NCBI RefSeq assembly: GCF_001642475.1
Contig: NW_019174000.1
Coordinates: 112,232 to 176,231 of the forward strand
From: Fonsecaea monophora
Taxonomy: Eukaryota; Ascomycota; Eurotiomycetes; Chaetothyriales; Herpotrichiellaceae
Direction: 5' to 3'
DNA length: 64,000 bases
The notes below the pieces were generated by a model. That model was not told the origin of the DNA and did not search any database. It saw only the letters and a program-made list of their open reading frames with translations. How positions within the stretch are numbered: the first letter of the stretch is position 1; each line of letters starts with the position of its first letter. Made by a program: the position numbers and the translations under genes. Below, piece by piece: positions 1-11,022 of the stretch.

Positions 1-239
1 AACTTGAAGGGGATGGAAGGGTTGTTTTCGGGAGTGTTGCGATGCTGGCATTCTCTATTAGTTGATGCAAAACAGACCTCGTTTCGGCGTAATGTGTGCT
101 AACTGACCACTGAGAGCGACTCACTTCGTGACGAAGGTGAGGTCGAGAATTGTCTGGGATGGAACAGCTGTCTTCGAGGAGCTCTGGTAGCTGTCCTGGT
201 CGCCTGGCGGACCAGCTGTGGCACAAGCTTCGACGCCAT
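1..239 (-). CDS. nuo-24: NADH:ubiquinone oxidoreductase 24 kDa subunit (NDUFV2-type), 5' part
   Basis: Partial gene running off the left edge. Exon 1 is 239..108, an intron with donor GTCAGT occupies 107..45, and exon 2 is 44..1. Exon 1 encodes 44 residues rich in Arg, Ser and Thr and lacking acidic residues until its end, as expected of a mitochondrial presequence. Exon 2 then reads HRNTPENNPSIPFKF, the conserved start of the mature 24 kDa subunit, which carries a 2Fe-2S cluster in the complex I electron-input module. The intron has a CTAAT branch and a CCAG acceptor and keeps the frame. The open frame extends upstream of 239, but 239 is the ATG directly before the presequence. The product name rests on about 15 mature residues plus the presequence. 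Confidence 0.75.
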
Positions 240-574
240 GTTGGGGCGACTTGTGACTTGAATCAATTCTGGTTCAGGTACGAGAGTACCTTTTGGTAAA
301 ATGGACTGCGCCGTCGAGAACGCAGGACGTAGAGGCAGAGCTTCCACCAATGGCAGAGAAGTCAATGTCATTTGCCGTTGTAGAGGATTATGGCCCTCCG
401 TAGAGGAAATTCGCTTTTTGCACATGTATTTCACCGTAATTATCATCGTCGTCATTTCTGTCATTTCTGTCATTTGAAATTCCGCATGCGCGGCGTGTCC
501 CCCTTCTCCACGCTGGCCTGATTGACATTGGGTTGCCGACGACGATGCGGTCTTGAACATTACCCCCTTCAGGC
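240..574. promoter_or_regulatory. Shared divergent promoter region, nuo-24 / OST1
   Basis: This 335-nt space separates the start codons of two divergently transcribed housekeeping genes, so it should hold both promoters and 5' leaders. A short tandem of TTTCTGTCA-like units lies near 454-474. I could not assign a specific factor site. Confidence 0.5.
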
Positions 575-2167
575 ATGAGAATGAGGCTCTCATCCGTGGT
601 CGGCGCCGTCCTCGCGCTGTGCACCGGAGTGCTCGGGGCAGAGTCGAATCTCACAGAACATCGAACCACGCAAAAGATATTAACGGGCGACTTCAAACCT
701 CCCCAAGTATTCGAGAACACCAACCTCGTTCGGACCATCAACCTCGAGAAAGGTTACGTGAGAGAGACCACCAATGTGCTGGTCACAAACACGGACAGCT
801 CACCGCAGTCGGAGTACTATATCCCCTTCGAATATGACCTGATTAGCAAGATTGGCGGCTTTGACGCCCGGGACAAGAAGAAGCCAGAATTTCCCTTGGA
901 GGTCACCATTGCGGCGTTGTCTGCTGTCTCGGACGACCAGGGCGAAGCTTCAAAGTACGCAGAACCTGGACGGGCTCGCACCGAAATGCTTGCTGACTTT
1001 CCCAGACCTACTCAATACTATGTCATCCATCTCTCGGAACCGCTGCCGCCTAAACGCACCGTCACTCTCTCAATATCCTGGAATGTGCTGGGAGTCCTTA
1101 CGCCTTTGCCCGCCTCTATCAGACAGGAAGAGAAGCAGTACCTTATCTACAATTTCTCCGCCTACGTTCCCACCGTCTACAAGACAGTCAAACAGAAAAC
1201 AAAAGTGAAGTTCCCATCGGCGGATGTGCCTGAATATACAACCACGACCGGCTTGACATCGGCCACCGATCCAGAAAAGCAAGGGACGTCATTTACATAT
1301 GGTCCCTACGACACTGTCAAGGTCGAACCAGGCACGACCTATCCAGTGTCTGTGCGGTACGAGTTCAACAAGCCACTCCTCGTCTGCAGCCTCCTCGAGC
1401 GAGATGTTGAAGTCTCCCATTGGGGAGGTAATTTGGCTACTGAAGAAAGATACTGGCTTCGCCACGACGGTGCGAAACTTTCCAACCAATTCTCTCGTCT
1501 CGCGTGGAGTACGCAAAACTTCTACATCAGCGCAGGTCAGGGGTCTACCTCGGCCTTGCGGGAATTGAAGGTCCCTCTAAAACCAGGCACCGTCGATCCG
1601 TATTTCACCGACGACATCGGGAATGTCTCCACGTCGCGCTTCAGACCCAACAACGTCCGTGAAGCCAGCTTGGAGCTCAAGCCTCGCTACCCCTTGTTCG
1701 GCGGATGGAAGTATAGCTTCCGCATTGGCTGGAACAATGCTCTGTCCTCTGGCCTCCGCAAGCTCCAGACTCAGTCCGACACGTATATTTTATCCGTTCC
1801 CCTGCTGGAAGGTCCCAAGATGCCAGAAGGCATTCAGTACGAGCAGCTTGTCTTCCGGGTCATTCTGCCCGAAGGAGCCAAGAACGTCAAATGGCAGACG
1901 CATGGTGGAACAGGTGTTCCGCCTCTACATGCCGAATATGATCTCCACAAGACGTTCATGGACACCTTGGGCCGAACGGAGCTGAAATTGACGGCTTACA
2001 ACGTCGTCGATGAAGCAAGAGATGTTACCATTCTGGTGACCTACGAGTACCCGTTCCTGGCCGCCTTCCGAAAACCTGTGACCATCTTCACCGGATTGGC
2101 CGTGGTGTTTGTGCTCGCTTACTTGGTGGGCAGCGTGGACACGAGTATTGGGAAGAAGAAGAGATGA
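575..2167 (+). CDS. OST1: Oligosaccharyltransferase subunit 1 (ribophorin I)
   Basis: Single-exon gene for 530 residues, close to the usual length of fungal Ost1. This is a subunit of the ER oligosaccharyltransferase, which moves the dolichol-linked glycan onto Asn of nascent proteins. A signal peptide covers about residues 1-22, the ribophorin I luminal domain fills most of the protein, and one membrane span lies near residues 500-520 (TIFTGLAVVFVLAYLVGSV). The tail ends in KKKR, which fits a dilysine ER-retrieval pattern. The start at 575 is an ATG at the head of the signal peptide; a second ATG two codons later would change little. The family call comes from overall resemblance of the luminal region and the topology. 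Confidence 0.88.
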   Translation: MRMRLSSVVGAVLALCTGVLGAESNLTEHRTTQKILTGDFKPPQVFENTNLVRTINLEKGYVRETTNVLVTNTDSSPQSEYYIPFEYDLISKIGGFDARDKKKPEFPLEVTIAALSAVSDDQGEASKYAEPGRARTEMLADFPRPTQYYVIHLSEPLPPKRTVTLSISWNVLGVLTPLPASIRQEEKQYLIYNFSAYVPTVYKTVKQKTKVKFPSADVPEYTTTTGLTSATDPEKQGTSFTYGPYDTVKVEPGTTYPVSVRYEFNKPLLVCSLLERDVEVSHWGGNLATEERYWLRHDGAKLSNQFSRLAWSTQNFYISAGQGSTSALRELKVPLKPGTVDPYFTDDIGNVSTSRFRPNNVREASLELKPRYPLFGGWKYSFRIGWNNALSSGLRKLQTQSDTYILSVPLLEGPKMPEGIQYEQLVFRVILPEGAKNVKWQTHGGTGVPPLHAEYDLHKTFMDTLGRTELKLTAYNVVDEARDVTILVTYEYPFLAAFRKPVTIFTGLAVVFVLAYLVGSVDTSIGKKKR

Positions 2168-2822
2168 TTCTACATACCCACGCTCTTTGGCCAGGAGTTG
2201 TAAAGTGGAGAGAGCTCCGACACTAGCTTTTGACGTATGTATTACCTCTTCTCTCTTTGGTCTGTTTGTAGATTATCGAGAAAAAAAAAGGGATCTTGTT
2301 TCCTGTTCCTGGGAAGTGGATAGAAAAACTCTAGGTATGAATTCCAAAGTCTTTGGGAAATTTCCATTTCATCTGCATGATTCATGAACTCTGATGAACG
2401 TTCACTTCGCTTCGTTGGAGCAAGAATGCATGTCCTGTCCTGTCCTGTCCTGTGCTGATTTAACCCTACGTGATCCAACCTGTGGCTCCGGGATTCCAGG
2501 ACTTTCGTGTCGTGTTGTGTCGTTCCTTATATGTGCTCTCTCCATCCAGATTCCAGAATAGACCAAGCTACCTCCTTGACCTGGAACAAGAAAGCGCCGT
2601 GTCGTGCAGTGCGGTATCAACTATCTCGTAAAGAGAAGAGTACATCTCCAATTCCCCCTAAAAATGCAAGCTCTAATTCCATGGCCAAAGATGACTCCCG
2701 TTTTCGCTTCGAAGAAAACAGAATCCAAACCACAACGCAACCTATGGCTCGTCTCAGCTCAACTCGACTCAATCTGACCGCAAAAAGGAGAAGAGTTCGT
2801 CTTTTGGTTACGGGTAGAAATC
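2168..2822. other. Convergent intergenic region, with TGTCC tandem repeat
   Basis: The 655 nt between the stops of OST1 and the POL4-like gene serve as the 3' regions of both. A short tandem array of about four TGTCC units lies at about 2431-2454. Small open frames here start at non-ATG codons or overlap the polymerase in antisense. I see no gene. Confidence 0.6.
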
Positions 2823-5027
2823 TCAGCCCGTACATCTCTCCTCTGGCGGACGATACCCGATGCCCAGCCCGTCCATCAGCCTCCGCTCGCGATCGGCCCA
2901 GGTGTCCTGGTCATCCCACTCGGTCGCGGCGTCGTAGTCGGCGCGTCGCAGCGTGCGGCCCATCAGGACCTTCTCCAGCGCGTCCTTCTGGCGCGCGCCC
3001 TTGGGCCGGGGTGCCTCGAAGTCGAGGACCAAGCCGTTGCCCCGGTTGCGCACGCCCGACGAGTCGAACTTGAGGCCGTGGGTCTTGCGCACGAAACGGC
3101 GGATGTCGCGCTGGAAGGTGGTGCCGCCGCTCCAGCCGAGGACGGCGCAGCCGACGGTGCGCCAGGCCGAGACGATGATGTCGACGCGGCGGTGGATGTT
3201 GGGGTTCTTCTTCTTCGTGCCACTTGGGGAAGAGGTTTCCGCGGCGTCGTCATCGTCGTCGTCCTTGCCCTCGTAGTTGGGATCCTGCCACACGCACAGC
3301 GCCTTGTCCAGGCTGTCGAACCCGTGCCCATGGCTGGTGGACCCGCGGAACGGCAGCGTCGCCTGCCCACGATCACTAGTCGTGGTGTGCAGCGTCAGCG
3401 TGTGGGTGATCCACCCCTCCGTCTCGAGACTCCGGACCACATCCACGACGAGATCCTGCGTCTTGAATTCGTCCCGATGGGACAGAATGACATCGACGTC
3501 TCCCGAGAATTGCTTTCCGCGCCGGTAACCTCCCACGATGATGAGCTCCACATCCTCCTTCGTACCGAACTTGTCTTCCGGAATGTCGAGAACGGCTCGC
3601 GCGTGCCGCAGGATCACCTCCCCGATCGACTCCACCTCGCTCCTGGGGATCTTCTCCATGAACTCGTCGTAATACTTGACTCCGATCTGCTGCACGCGTG
3701 TCAATGTCGACCACCCAAACTCCACCACGTCGTCGATGTCCCTCCAACCGTGCTCGAAATAAAACTTGCGCGCCGTGTCCGGTCCGACGCCCCATATGTT
3801 CCAGAACAGTCGGAGATGCTGGAGGTCCTGATCAGCGTCCAGGTCGCGGACAACTTGGATGAATCTTTCGGAGTCGTCGGCTTCCGGCGGAGCAGAGTCT
3901 TGCCACTCGCGCCAGAGTGCTGCGATTTTTGTTTCACACCCTGGTAAGCGCGTGATTTCTTCGACATGGTGGATGCGGTGTGGGTAGGCGGCGACTGAGG
4001 CAATCGAGGTCGAGTAGGCGCGGACACCAATATCATCTAGCCTCAGTACTCTGGCTTCTTTTATCTTGGTAAGCTGCGCGATGAAGGCCTCGTTAGCTGT
4101 CTGCATAGGTGTGGAGCGGCAGCACGCGTAGGCCGCGTTTGGGCCGACTGCCCAATCCGGAAGAGGAGGCAGAGGATGTTCGGCCTGGTATTCAAGTTCA
4201 GATGTTGTGGTGCGATGAAGCTTAGGTGGCATGTGTTTAGTGGCGTCAATCTGTGATGAAGCATGGCGGTATCCATGATCACCAAAGCGACGGCGAGCTG
4301 AAGAGGGTAAGGCCGCCGCTTCGGCTTTTGCGCGTTCCAGTATGGAAGTTGTCACGGTTGGTTTAGATGCTCTTCGTGCTGTAGTGCCTTGAGATTGGGA
4401 TCCGGAACCTACTCTGGAATATGCTGATAGAGGTGCTTGGGCTTTTGGGGAGACTTCCCCAGCAGGCTTGGTGACGATTCTCGCAGCATAGACAATGTAA
4501 GGTTGGTATGGAAGCAGACGTCCCTCCTTGACGCAGGCTTCCAGCCAGGAGAGTTTGAGGATGAGAATATGGGTTGAAAGATCGGGCCAGAATATTTGAG
4601 CCGGTGGAGACGAACCGTCATTTACAGAGATATCCGAGGATGGTGAAACTGTGCTCGAGCTGGTCCGTCTATGTCTTGTCGAACGCCGGTCACTACCAAC
4701 ATGGTCCGCAAGCTTGAGTTTCTTCCTCGCCGGAACCTCCACGTCAGCCTGTCCATGACCTGCTTCTCCGTCGGTACTCCTCTCCGGCAAGGCTGCCTCT
4801 TCTGTCCACACTCCCCTCGCCCGAAGATCGAATGCGGCGCGCTTCTTCTGGGCGACTCTGCCTATGAATATCCTTGCCTCTTTGGTGTCATATGTCAACT
4901 TGCCGCCCGCTTGAACGACCAGGTCTTCGGTGTCATGAAGCTCTTCTGGCTTCAAGTGCGTTGGAAGGATGAAGATTGGCGGCGATGATGCCAGGCTCAG
5001 GAGAGAGGGGGAGTGTGAAGTGGCCAT
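2823..5027 (-). CDS. POL4: Family X DNA polymerase (Pol4 / Pol lambda-like)
   Basis: Single-exon gene for 734 residues. The open frame runs about 10 codons further upstream, but 5027 is its first ATG. Family X polymerases fill short gaps in end joining and base excision repair. An N-terminal BRCT-like region includes SWLEACVKEGRLLPYQPYIVY. A low-complexity linker follows, then the 8-kDa domain, then a helix-hairpin-helix (WGVGPDTARKFYFEHGW). The palm has GGYRRGK at about 499-505, GDVD at about 509-512 and RRVD ending at about 616, giving the metal-binding triad D510, D512 and D616. GWSGGTTFQRDIR matches the nucleotide-binding segment. An acidic Asp run is inserted in the palm, near residues 589-594. 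Family is firm; the assignment to POL4 rather than another Pol X is likely. Confidence 0.88.
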   Translation of the reverse strand: MATSHSPSLLSLASSPPIFILPTHLKPEELHDTEDLVVQAGGKLTYDTKEARIFIGRVAQKKRAAFDLRARGVWTEEAALPERSTDGEAGHGQADVEVPARKKLKLADHVGSDRRSTRHRRTSSSTVSPSSDISVNDGSSPPAQIFWPDLSTHILILKLSWLEACVKEGRLLPYQPYIVYAARIVTKPAGEVSPKAQAPLSAYSRVGSGSQSQGTTARRASKPTVTTSILERAKAEAAALPSSARRRFGDHGYRHASSQIDATKHMPPKLHRTTTSELEYQAEHPLPPLPDWAVGPNAAYACCRSTPMQTANEAFIAQLTKIKEARVLRLDDIGVRAYSTSIASVAAYPHRIHHVEEITRLPGCETKIAALWREWQDSAPPEADDSERFIQVVRDLDADQDLQHLRLFWNIWGVGPDTARKFYFEHGWRDIDDVVEFGWSTLTRVQQIGVKYYDEFMEKIPRSEVESIGEVILRHARAVLDIPEDKFGTKEDVELIIVGGYRRGKQFSGDVDVILSHRDEFKTQDLVVDVVRSLETEGWITHTLTLHTTTSDRGQATLPFRGSTSHGHGFDSLDKALCVWQDPNYEGKDDDDDDAAETSSPSGTKKKNPNIHRRVDIIVSAWRTVGCAVLGWSGGTTFQRDIRRFVRKTHGLKFDSSGVRNRGNGLVLDFEAPRPKGARQKDALEKVLMGRTLRRADYDAATEWDDQDTWADRERRLMDGLGIGYRPPEERCTG

Positions 5028-5622
5028 GGACAAGATATTGTTTGAGTCATGATCCAAATTCGTGAAAAGCCAACTATGTACATAGAAAGAGCAGAGTATT
5101 AGACATAAGTGGAAGAGTAGGAAGAAGTGAAGGTTGGGTTAGAGGACATATTGACTTGGGAGGTGTCAGCTATGGGTTGGGAGTAGTACGGATTCACGAG
5201 GAAGTGCGCAATCTTCCATCTCCAGATTAGAATCAGGGATGAAGATAATATGAGGAACATCGAAAGAACATGGCGAGATGGGAATCATCGTCGTATTCGG
5301 GAACTTCAGTTGGTCCGACGATGGAGTCGATTTGATGTCGGCGTTCCTCGATTCCTGTCATGTTCCCGTCCAATCGACCATCGCCATTTGGGCCACGAAA
5401 CTGACGTCATGCCAAGCCAATGGAATGCCAGACGCAATTATCGTCTTTTCCTATTTGGGAATGCTCTTGGGTATTCACTTTATAAGGACAAATATATGGT
5501 ACTCCTTTCGTCTCTTCTTCATTCGCTGCTGATTGTGTTTGCTGATTGAGGGATCTAATCATGATAGTAATATCCGATACATGCACGAGCCAAGGGTATC
5601 CTCATCCACCCTGAGTCCAACT
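5028..5622. other. Intergenic region between POL4-like and STAND genes
   Basis: Contains the promoter of the POL4-like gene and the 3' region of the STAND gene, both on the minus strand. An 84-codon plus-strand open frame at 5278-5532 has no recognisable domain and overlaps another frame. I do not call it. Confidence 0.5.
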
Positions 5623-8600
5623 TCACGCTGTATCCCCTTCGTCTTCGTCGTCCTCCAAGATGTCATCCAAACGTGTCGGGCTAAACAACTCGGTCCTTTG
5701 CTTCTCCAATACGGAAGCAAAGTCTGCCGTATAGTCCCTTTGGTAATACTTTGTCACTCTCTCTTGGGTAGGTGTAGGAAGCGACATGAGATCTATCTCC
5801 CCTTCAGGTGGAGTGATGGCTATTCCCGGAATCTCAGTTGCTCGTGGAATGATATAATTCTCTCCTTCAGATTCCCCATTCGCAAACTCGGACTGGATCC
5901 ACAACAAAGTATTAGGTGGGATGAGAATGAACAATTCGTCTTCTGAAACCGGTGATCGGTTTGGTTTCCTCTTTCGGTACCTGGGTCGATCCTTGGACGA
6001 GCGCTTTTTGGGGGTCAGCTCCTCCCACAAGTAAAGCTTTGATTCCAGAGCAGAAGTCTCGAGGAGACCTCTTTTGTTGGCTTCGATGCATGGACAACTG
6101 GGTCCACAACCTGCTGAAATAGGCTTGCTCTCGCCTGGCGTCCTTATAACCCAGTCCGTGATGAGTTTTTGTTTCAGCTTCCTCGGTTTGAAGTCTTCAT
6201 TGTCGCATTTTAGCTTGGCCACGAAACCGTCTAACCCCTGAACACTTTGACTGCGTCGTCTCTTCCTCTTGCAATCACAATATTTCCAATACTGCCCGAG
6301 AACGCTTTGTCGAACATTCGCCCACAGAAACTCATTGTTAGTATTGTCGACAGAAGCCCTGGATCGACGGAAAGCTAGATAGACGAGAGGGAAGTCAAGG
6401 AGGTGGAGGAGACGACTTTTCCGCGCCCGTCCGATGTCGTGCAAATCAATGTCGCTCTCAAAGTCCTTGTCCCCCTCAACCCGGTGCTTCGGACTTCCAA
6501 ACCATCTCACGGCCCGTTTTAATGCTGGCCGACGCTCGGCCAAATCAAGAGATGCCTTGAATTCCAGAGAAGTCCCGGCCTTTTCAGCTTCGACCGCCCT
6601 GATGTATAACTCTTTCGATTGACGATAAGCGGCCCAGCTGTTCTGGATGACGGAGTTTGAAAACTCTCTGCCCGGATTCTCATGCTCATATTCCTCCTTG
6701 AGTTTTAGGGCTTCCAACACTTTCCCCTGCTCGATGAGACACATGATCAATTGAACATGATCACGCCAACTGTCATACTTTTCGGTGCCGCCCAGATCTT
6801 TAATGTCGTAGAGCTTCGACGTCTGTATGTTGAATCTGTACAAACCTTCGGCCTCCACGGCCCTCCCACTGCGCTGCAGCACTACCGCAAGCTCATACAA
6901 CATATACAGCAGATAAGCCCCGTTGGTGTCATCTCCATATGTGTCGTGGGAAGGCAGTTCAAGAAGTCGACACACTGCTCTTTCGGCATCGTCAGCCATG
7001 TCTAGCATGCACTGGCAGTATACGATTCGGTAAGTTAAGCGGCAGACGGAGCCTCCGAGAACCGGCGTCAGGTCGTACGCTCTCTCGAGTAGTCGTGTAC
7101 CGAAGAGGAGGGCACCTTTGTACTTTCTCATGGTCATTAGGTCCAGCATGTGTTTTTCTACCCAATACAGGATCGTGATGTCTTTATAGCCCCATTGTTC
7201 GTCATATGGCAGCTCTCTCCAGTATGACATGGTCATGCTGGTTTCTATTTAGCAATCGGTAGGTTTGTGGGAGCGATCGACACTCTTGCCTCTGATGAAA
7301 GGCGATATAGTGCTTTTGGGGAATACGTACTGCGAATGTTCCAAGGAGCCAATATCTCCGCCTATGCCTGCCTTATACCGCGCCATCCAATGGTGTCGCT
7401 GCGCGAGGTTGTATGAAGCATTGTTTAATTCCGGCGTGGCCAGCAGTTGGGTGAGAATTCGGCCGGCTTCAGGCCAATCCATCTGAACAACACTAAGGTG
7501 TGCTTCTGCATCCTCAATCTCGTGCAAGATCCGTCTGCTGCTGGCCTCGTCTGGTAGATGACGACCAACAACTCGCTTCGCCTCCCGCAGTTCATTCACA
7601 GCTTGACTATAATCTGATACATTCATAAAGGCGGTAGCCCTCACTTGACGAATTTGGACATACTCGCGGTAAAGTGTTACACTACGACGGTGGCGACCTT
7701 GTTGATGGGTGCACATGTTGAGAGCATGAGTGATAGTCACACCAGCCAAGCCTGGGAAGATACCGTCGTCGACAAGGAATGTCGCGACGTGCTTAAGAAA
7801 CGTCATGTACTGCAGGCTGCAAAACTGTCGAATTTGCCCTGATTTGAGATTGCAAAGCGCCATTATGTGACCGAGCATCCGCCAGAATTTATCGGGATCG
7901 AAGATGGGACCATTCTCCTGCGGCTCATGCTCTGGTTTGGTGAGGTATTCGCTGAGCACAGAGATCCAAGTGTGGACGAGATATGTCAACTCCTGCTTGT
8001 CCTCGATTTTTCGGCGTTTTAGTTGCAGCCAACGGTGCACTTGAGGGTGAAGGTTGATAGTGGCAAGCTCAGTTCCCTGATCGATCTCAATTAACCCACT
8101 CAGACGGAGTAAGTCAAGGGTTGAGTGAAGCCGTCCTCTACTGTTCTGAAACATTGGGAACTTTTCAACAATAGCAACGGGAATATCCTCTCGATCGACG
8201 ACTGAGCAGATTGCTAGCAACTGCCTTGCGGCAATATCGTAGTCATTCAATGCGTCCCATAAAGTAGACATTATGTTTGCCAGAATTGAACCGGAGCCAG
8301 GAAATGTGGGAGTACAGCCTTCCTTAGCCTTATATGCGCATAGTTGTTGAAAATTACCAGGGGATATCTGCAGCAAGCGCATACAACCACAAGAGAGCGC
8401 AAGGCAAAGTGGAGCAGTATACCACGGATCTTTGTGGGAGTGCCAGAAAGCACGGAGAGAGTCGACCGCATCGATGCTGTTCGGTACTGCGGCTCTGAAA
8501 TACTGTTCGGCTTGTTCCTCGTTGAGTGCGCCGACATGCAGACATGTCGCCCGATTGGCGAGCTTCAATCCGCATTCCATGGGCAATTCATGTTCATGGC

Positions 8601-9229
8601 TGGTGGTCGCTCTTGGAAGGACATACGAAGATGTAAAGAGTAGGCGACAGCGGTCTGGCAGAAAGAGGTCATTGATCTTTAGTTCATTTTCCATATCCTC
8701 TTCCAAGTAGGACTGGAGGTCGAAGACGACAATGAGAAGCTCATCCCGGCGAGCTTCCAGTGTGGATCTAATCTTCAGGAGAGTATGGGTTAAAGTCAGA
8801 CCTTGTGGAAGATGCTGTCCAGTAATGGTGGTGTACGCCGCTCTATAGTCGCGGATGAAATACTCGAAAGCACGTCCATCTATCCATAAGATTTTGCAGC
8901 CCGTCCTGGCGGAAAACTCCAGAGCAGCCGCAGTAGCAATACGACGCTTGCTGTAGCAGTATTAGAGATCGTCACTTGTTAGACGAGCAGGCAGAGCAGA
9001 AAAGGGCGTTGGCTCACCCACAGCCTGGGGAACCCCAGAGCAGGATCTTTGCATCACAGACCCCATGGCAATTGTAGGATTGATCGAGTGCTGTCAATAC
9101 CAGGGCAACATCGTGTGACTGATCGATTGTCGGTGGACTATAACCATCTTCCTGGGGTGAAGATGGTGGTTTTGGTGGATGGTCACTGACGGCGAGAGGA
9201 TCGTCGTGTAAGCGTGGCTCGAGATCCAT
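5623..9229 (-). CDS. STAND protein: NB-ARC-like NTPase with TPR-like repeats
   Basis: Three exons: 9229..9018, 8950..7331, 7237..5623, giving 1148 residues in frame. Intron 1 (8951-9017) splits the P-loop codon. Intron 2 (7238-7330; donor GTACGT, acceptor CCAG) is 93 nt and contains an in-frame TAA, so the locus could be misread as two genes. Residues 66-72 read GSPGCGK, followed by R not S/T. A Walker B-like LLIVVFDLQ follows, then a PLCLALS (GLPL-like) motif, a winged-helix-like region, and a long TPR-like helical region over the second half. The acidic C-terminus ends DILEDDEDEGDTA. Fungal proteins of this build act in self/non-self recognition or signalling. The N-terminus is uncertain: a frame upstream of 9229 reads LSDKLCTWVLDFCEQQ after a possible TTTCAG acceptor at about 9275, so a further 5' exon, for example from an ATG at 9446, is possible. 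Confidence 0.75.
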
Positions 9230-10380
9230 GCATTGTTGCTCACAGAAATCCAGCACCCATGTACAGAGTTTGTCTGAAAGGACTTGATGAGAGGGTTATT
9301 ATGTGTTCTTGAGGGAAAAGAATTCCAGAGTCAAAGTGCCGAGCGACAAGAGACTTTGAGTCGGGGCCATCGGGCGTAGTTTGCGCAGTCTGCAAAACTG
9401 CACAAGCTGCGCCAAAAGGTCTTAGCAAGTCCCCAGACTTTACCATCTCCCAACCATTTAACCCTCTTGGGTGGCCTTACATTACTACTTCCCCTAGGCT
9501 GCAGGCATCAATCTTCACCAAGTACATCCAAAGGCCCTCCTTGACGCAATATGCTAATGCTGAGTACTTGCAGTCGGTGACCAACAGTCGCTTGACTTGA
9601 GCAAGATGATTGTGCCAGCCCATCCGCTCTCGGCCATCACGCACTTGTCACCCCTGTTAGATGCGCCTCCCTCTTCTCCTGAGCGGACGCATGCAGGAAT
9701 TCTGGAACCAACTCCGTCCCCAAGAGTGCGGCTGAAAAGACGCTCCACTTCACCCCTCTGGGCCCAACGTACGCCATTGGTTTCAGCGTGGGGTATTCGC
9801 CTGCAAACTCGCCTCCGGCCGCGGATGCATTTGGTCGCAGGTTCCAGCCAAGTCCTGGTTGAACGCAGCCCAAACCGGTGTGCAGCGTCACGGGGAAAGG
9901 TGACTGAAAAACAGGTGCGCAGCAGGCGTCGCCTGTGAGAATGTGGCCTGGCATGATTGGGTGGAGAACAGGACCATGTCTAGAGCAGACGCGGATGAGT
10001 CCAATAAGAGCAAAGAGTCAGGCTGGAGGGTGAAAGCAAGCAGCAAAAAGGCCTTTGGTTCGTATCGATCAGCATTCGCTTTCATCGATACGCTGCCAGC
10101 CTCTCACATGGCCGTCCGTTTCGCGATCCTTGGCTGCCAAATCGTCCATCGTCAGATCATTGCAGACCTGAGAGCATGCAGATGCAGGGCTGGATCTTCT
10201 GGGCACGCCGACCGAGTTGGCCATAACCGGTCCACCCCCCAGACAGTGTAAGTTGTGTCAAGACGTCCCTCAACTGAAGGTAAATCATTGCAACGCCTGC
10301 TTGCCATGAAGATGTGCTCGATCTTATGACCCGTCAACGCTTTCTGTTCCTAGCTTCCTCTTCCTCTTTATGCGCTCAAA
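9230..10380. other. Intergenic region, possible 5' exon of STAND gene
   Basis: Between the divergent STAND gene (minus) and the S/T/P-rich gene (plus). The part near 9270-9446 may hold a short first exon of the STAND gene (ATG at 9446). Open frames at 9597-9938 and 9637-9954 overlap each other antisense and show no domain. Nothing else seen. Confidence 0.4.
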
Positions 10381-11022
10381 ATGAACCCCCAGTCTATGAC
10401 AACAGCGACAACAGCAACACCAGCAGCTCCCATTCACCAACCTGACATGAAAGGTCGCAGTGTGAGCGACGAGTCACACTATGCCATCACGCCTACGCGA
10501 ACTTTGTCTCCCACAACCACACTCTCCCCGTTGTCGACCGAGTCCTTGTCACCTACAGCGAAAGCCCCATTCTCTTTCCCCTTCCACTTCACAAGGATGC
10601 GATCACGGTCTAAGTCACCGAGACCACCACCTATAGACGTCAGCATTCCGTCGCCCACCACAATCACCACAACACCGACGAACCTCAAGCACGTCCAGAC
10701 CTCACCACTCCCTGCCCCGAGCCCTTCTTCTCCCCAAGACCATGCACGGACGCAGAAGAGACACACCTCTGACAGCGCCATCTCTCCATCGACCATGAGC
10801 CCCCCAACATCCCCTGACCTGCAGAAACGCGACCACGGCTGGATCCAGAAGAAGTCGCGGCACAGCGGGAGCTCGCCTGGTGGGTATGGACGGCACAGTG
10901 ACGACTGGCTTTTTGGCGGTATCAGCCTCACGCAGACGGCCAGGGAGATTGTCACTCGAGGCAAAGGGAGGGGCAGGAAGGAGGAAGACGAGGACGTCGT
11001 CGCAGCCACCGGCACTCGTTGA
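10381..11022 (+). CDS. Ser/Thr/Pro-rich protein of unknown function
   Basis: Single-exon gene for 213 residues, starting at an ATG with A at -3. Most of the chain is low-complexity Ser/Thr/Pro with many SP and TP dipeptides (possible proline-directed phosphosites) and is predicted disordered. The C-terminal part looks conserved and ordered: GRHSDDWLFGGISLTQTARE, followed by a basic-then-acidic tail. I do not recognise a named family; the WLFGG-containing block may be a short conserved motif of a fungal family. There is no signal peptide or membrane span. Coding status is supported by the ATG context and the absence of stops, but a long antisense frame exists (10479-11015), so there is some doubt. 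Confidence 0.6.
   Translation: MNPQSMTTATTATPAAPIHQPDMKGRSVSDESHYAITPTRTLSPTTTLSPLSTESLSPTAKAPFSFPFHFTRMRSRSKSPRPPPIDVSIPSPTTITTTPTNLKHVQTSPLPAPSPSSPQDHARTQKRHTSDSAISPSTMSPPTSPDLQKRDHGWIQKKSRHSGSSPGGYGRHSDDWLFGGISLTQTAREIVTRGKGRGRKEEDEDVVAATGTR

Noticed and set aside
99..593. A 164-codon minus-strand frame taken as one gene
   Set aside because: Only the end (239..108) is coding, as exon 1 of the complex I 24 kDa subunit; the rest is the shared promoter and overlaps the OST1 start.
2953..3947. Long plus-strand frames over the POL4-like gene
   Set aside because: Antisense shadows of a GC-rich coding sequence with clear Pol X motifs on the other strand.
5278..5532. 84-codon plus-strand ATG frame
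   Set aside because: No domain, overlaps another frame, sits in a normal promoter/3' region.
7249..7251. TAA between the two STAND halves as a premature stop/pseudogene
   Set aside because: It lies in a well-formed 93-nt intron that preserves frame.
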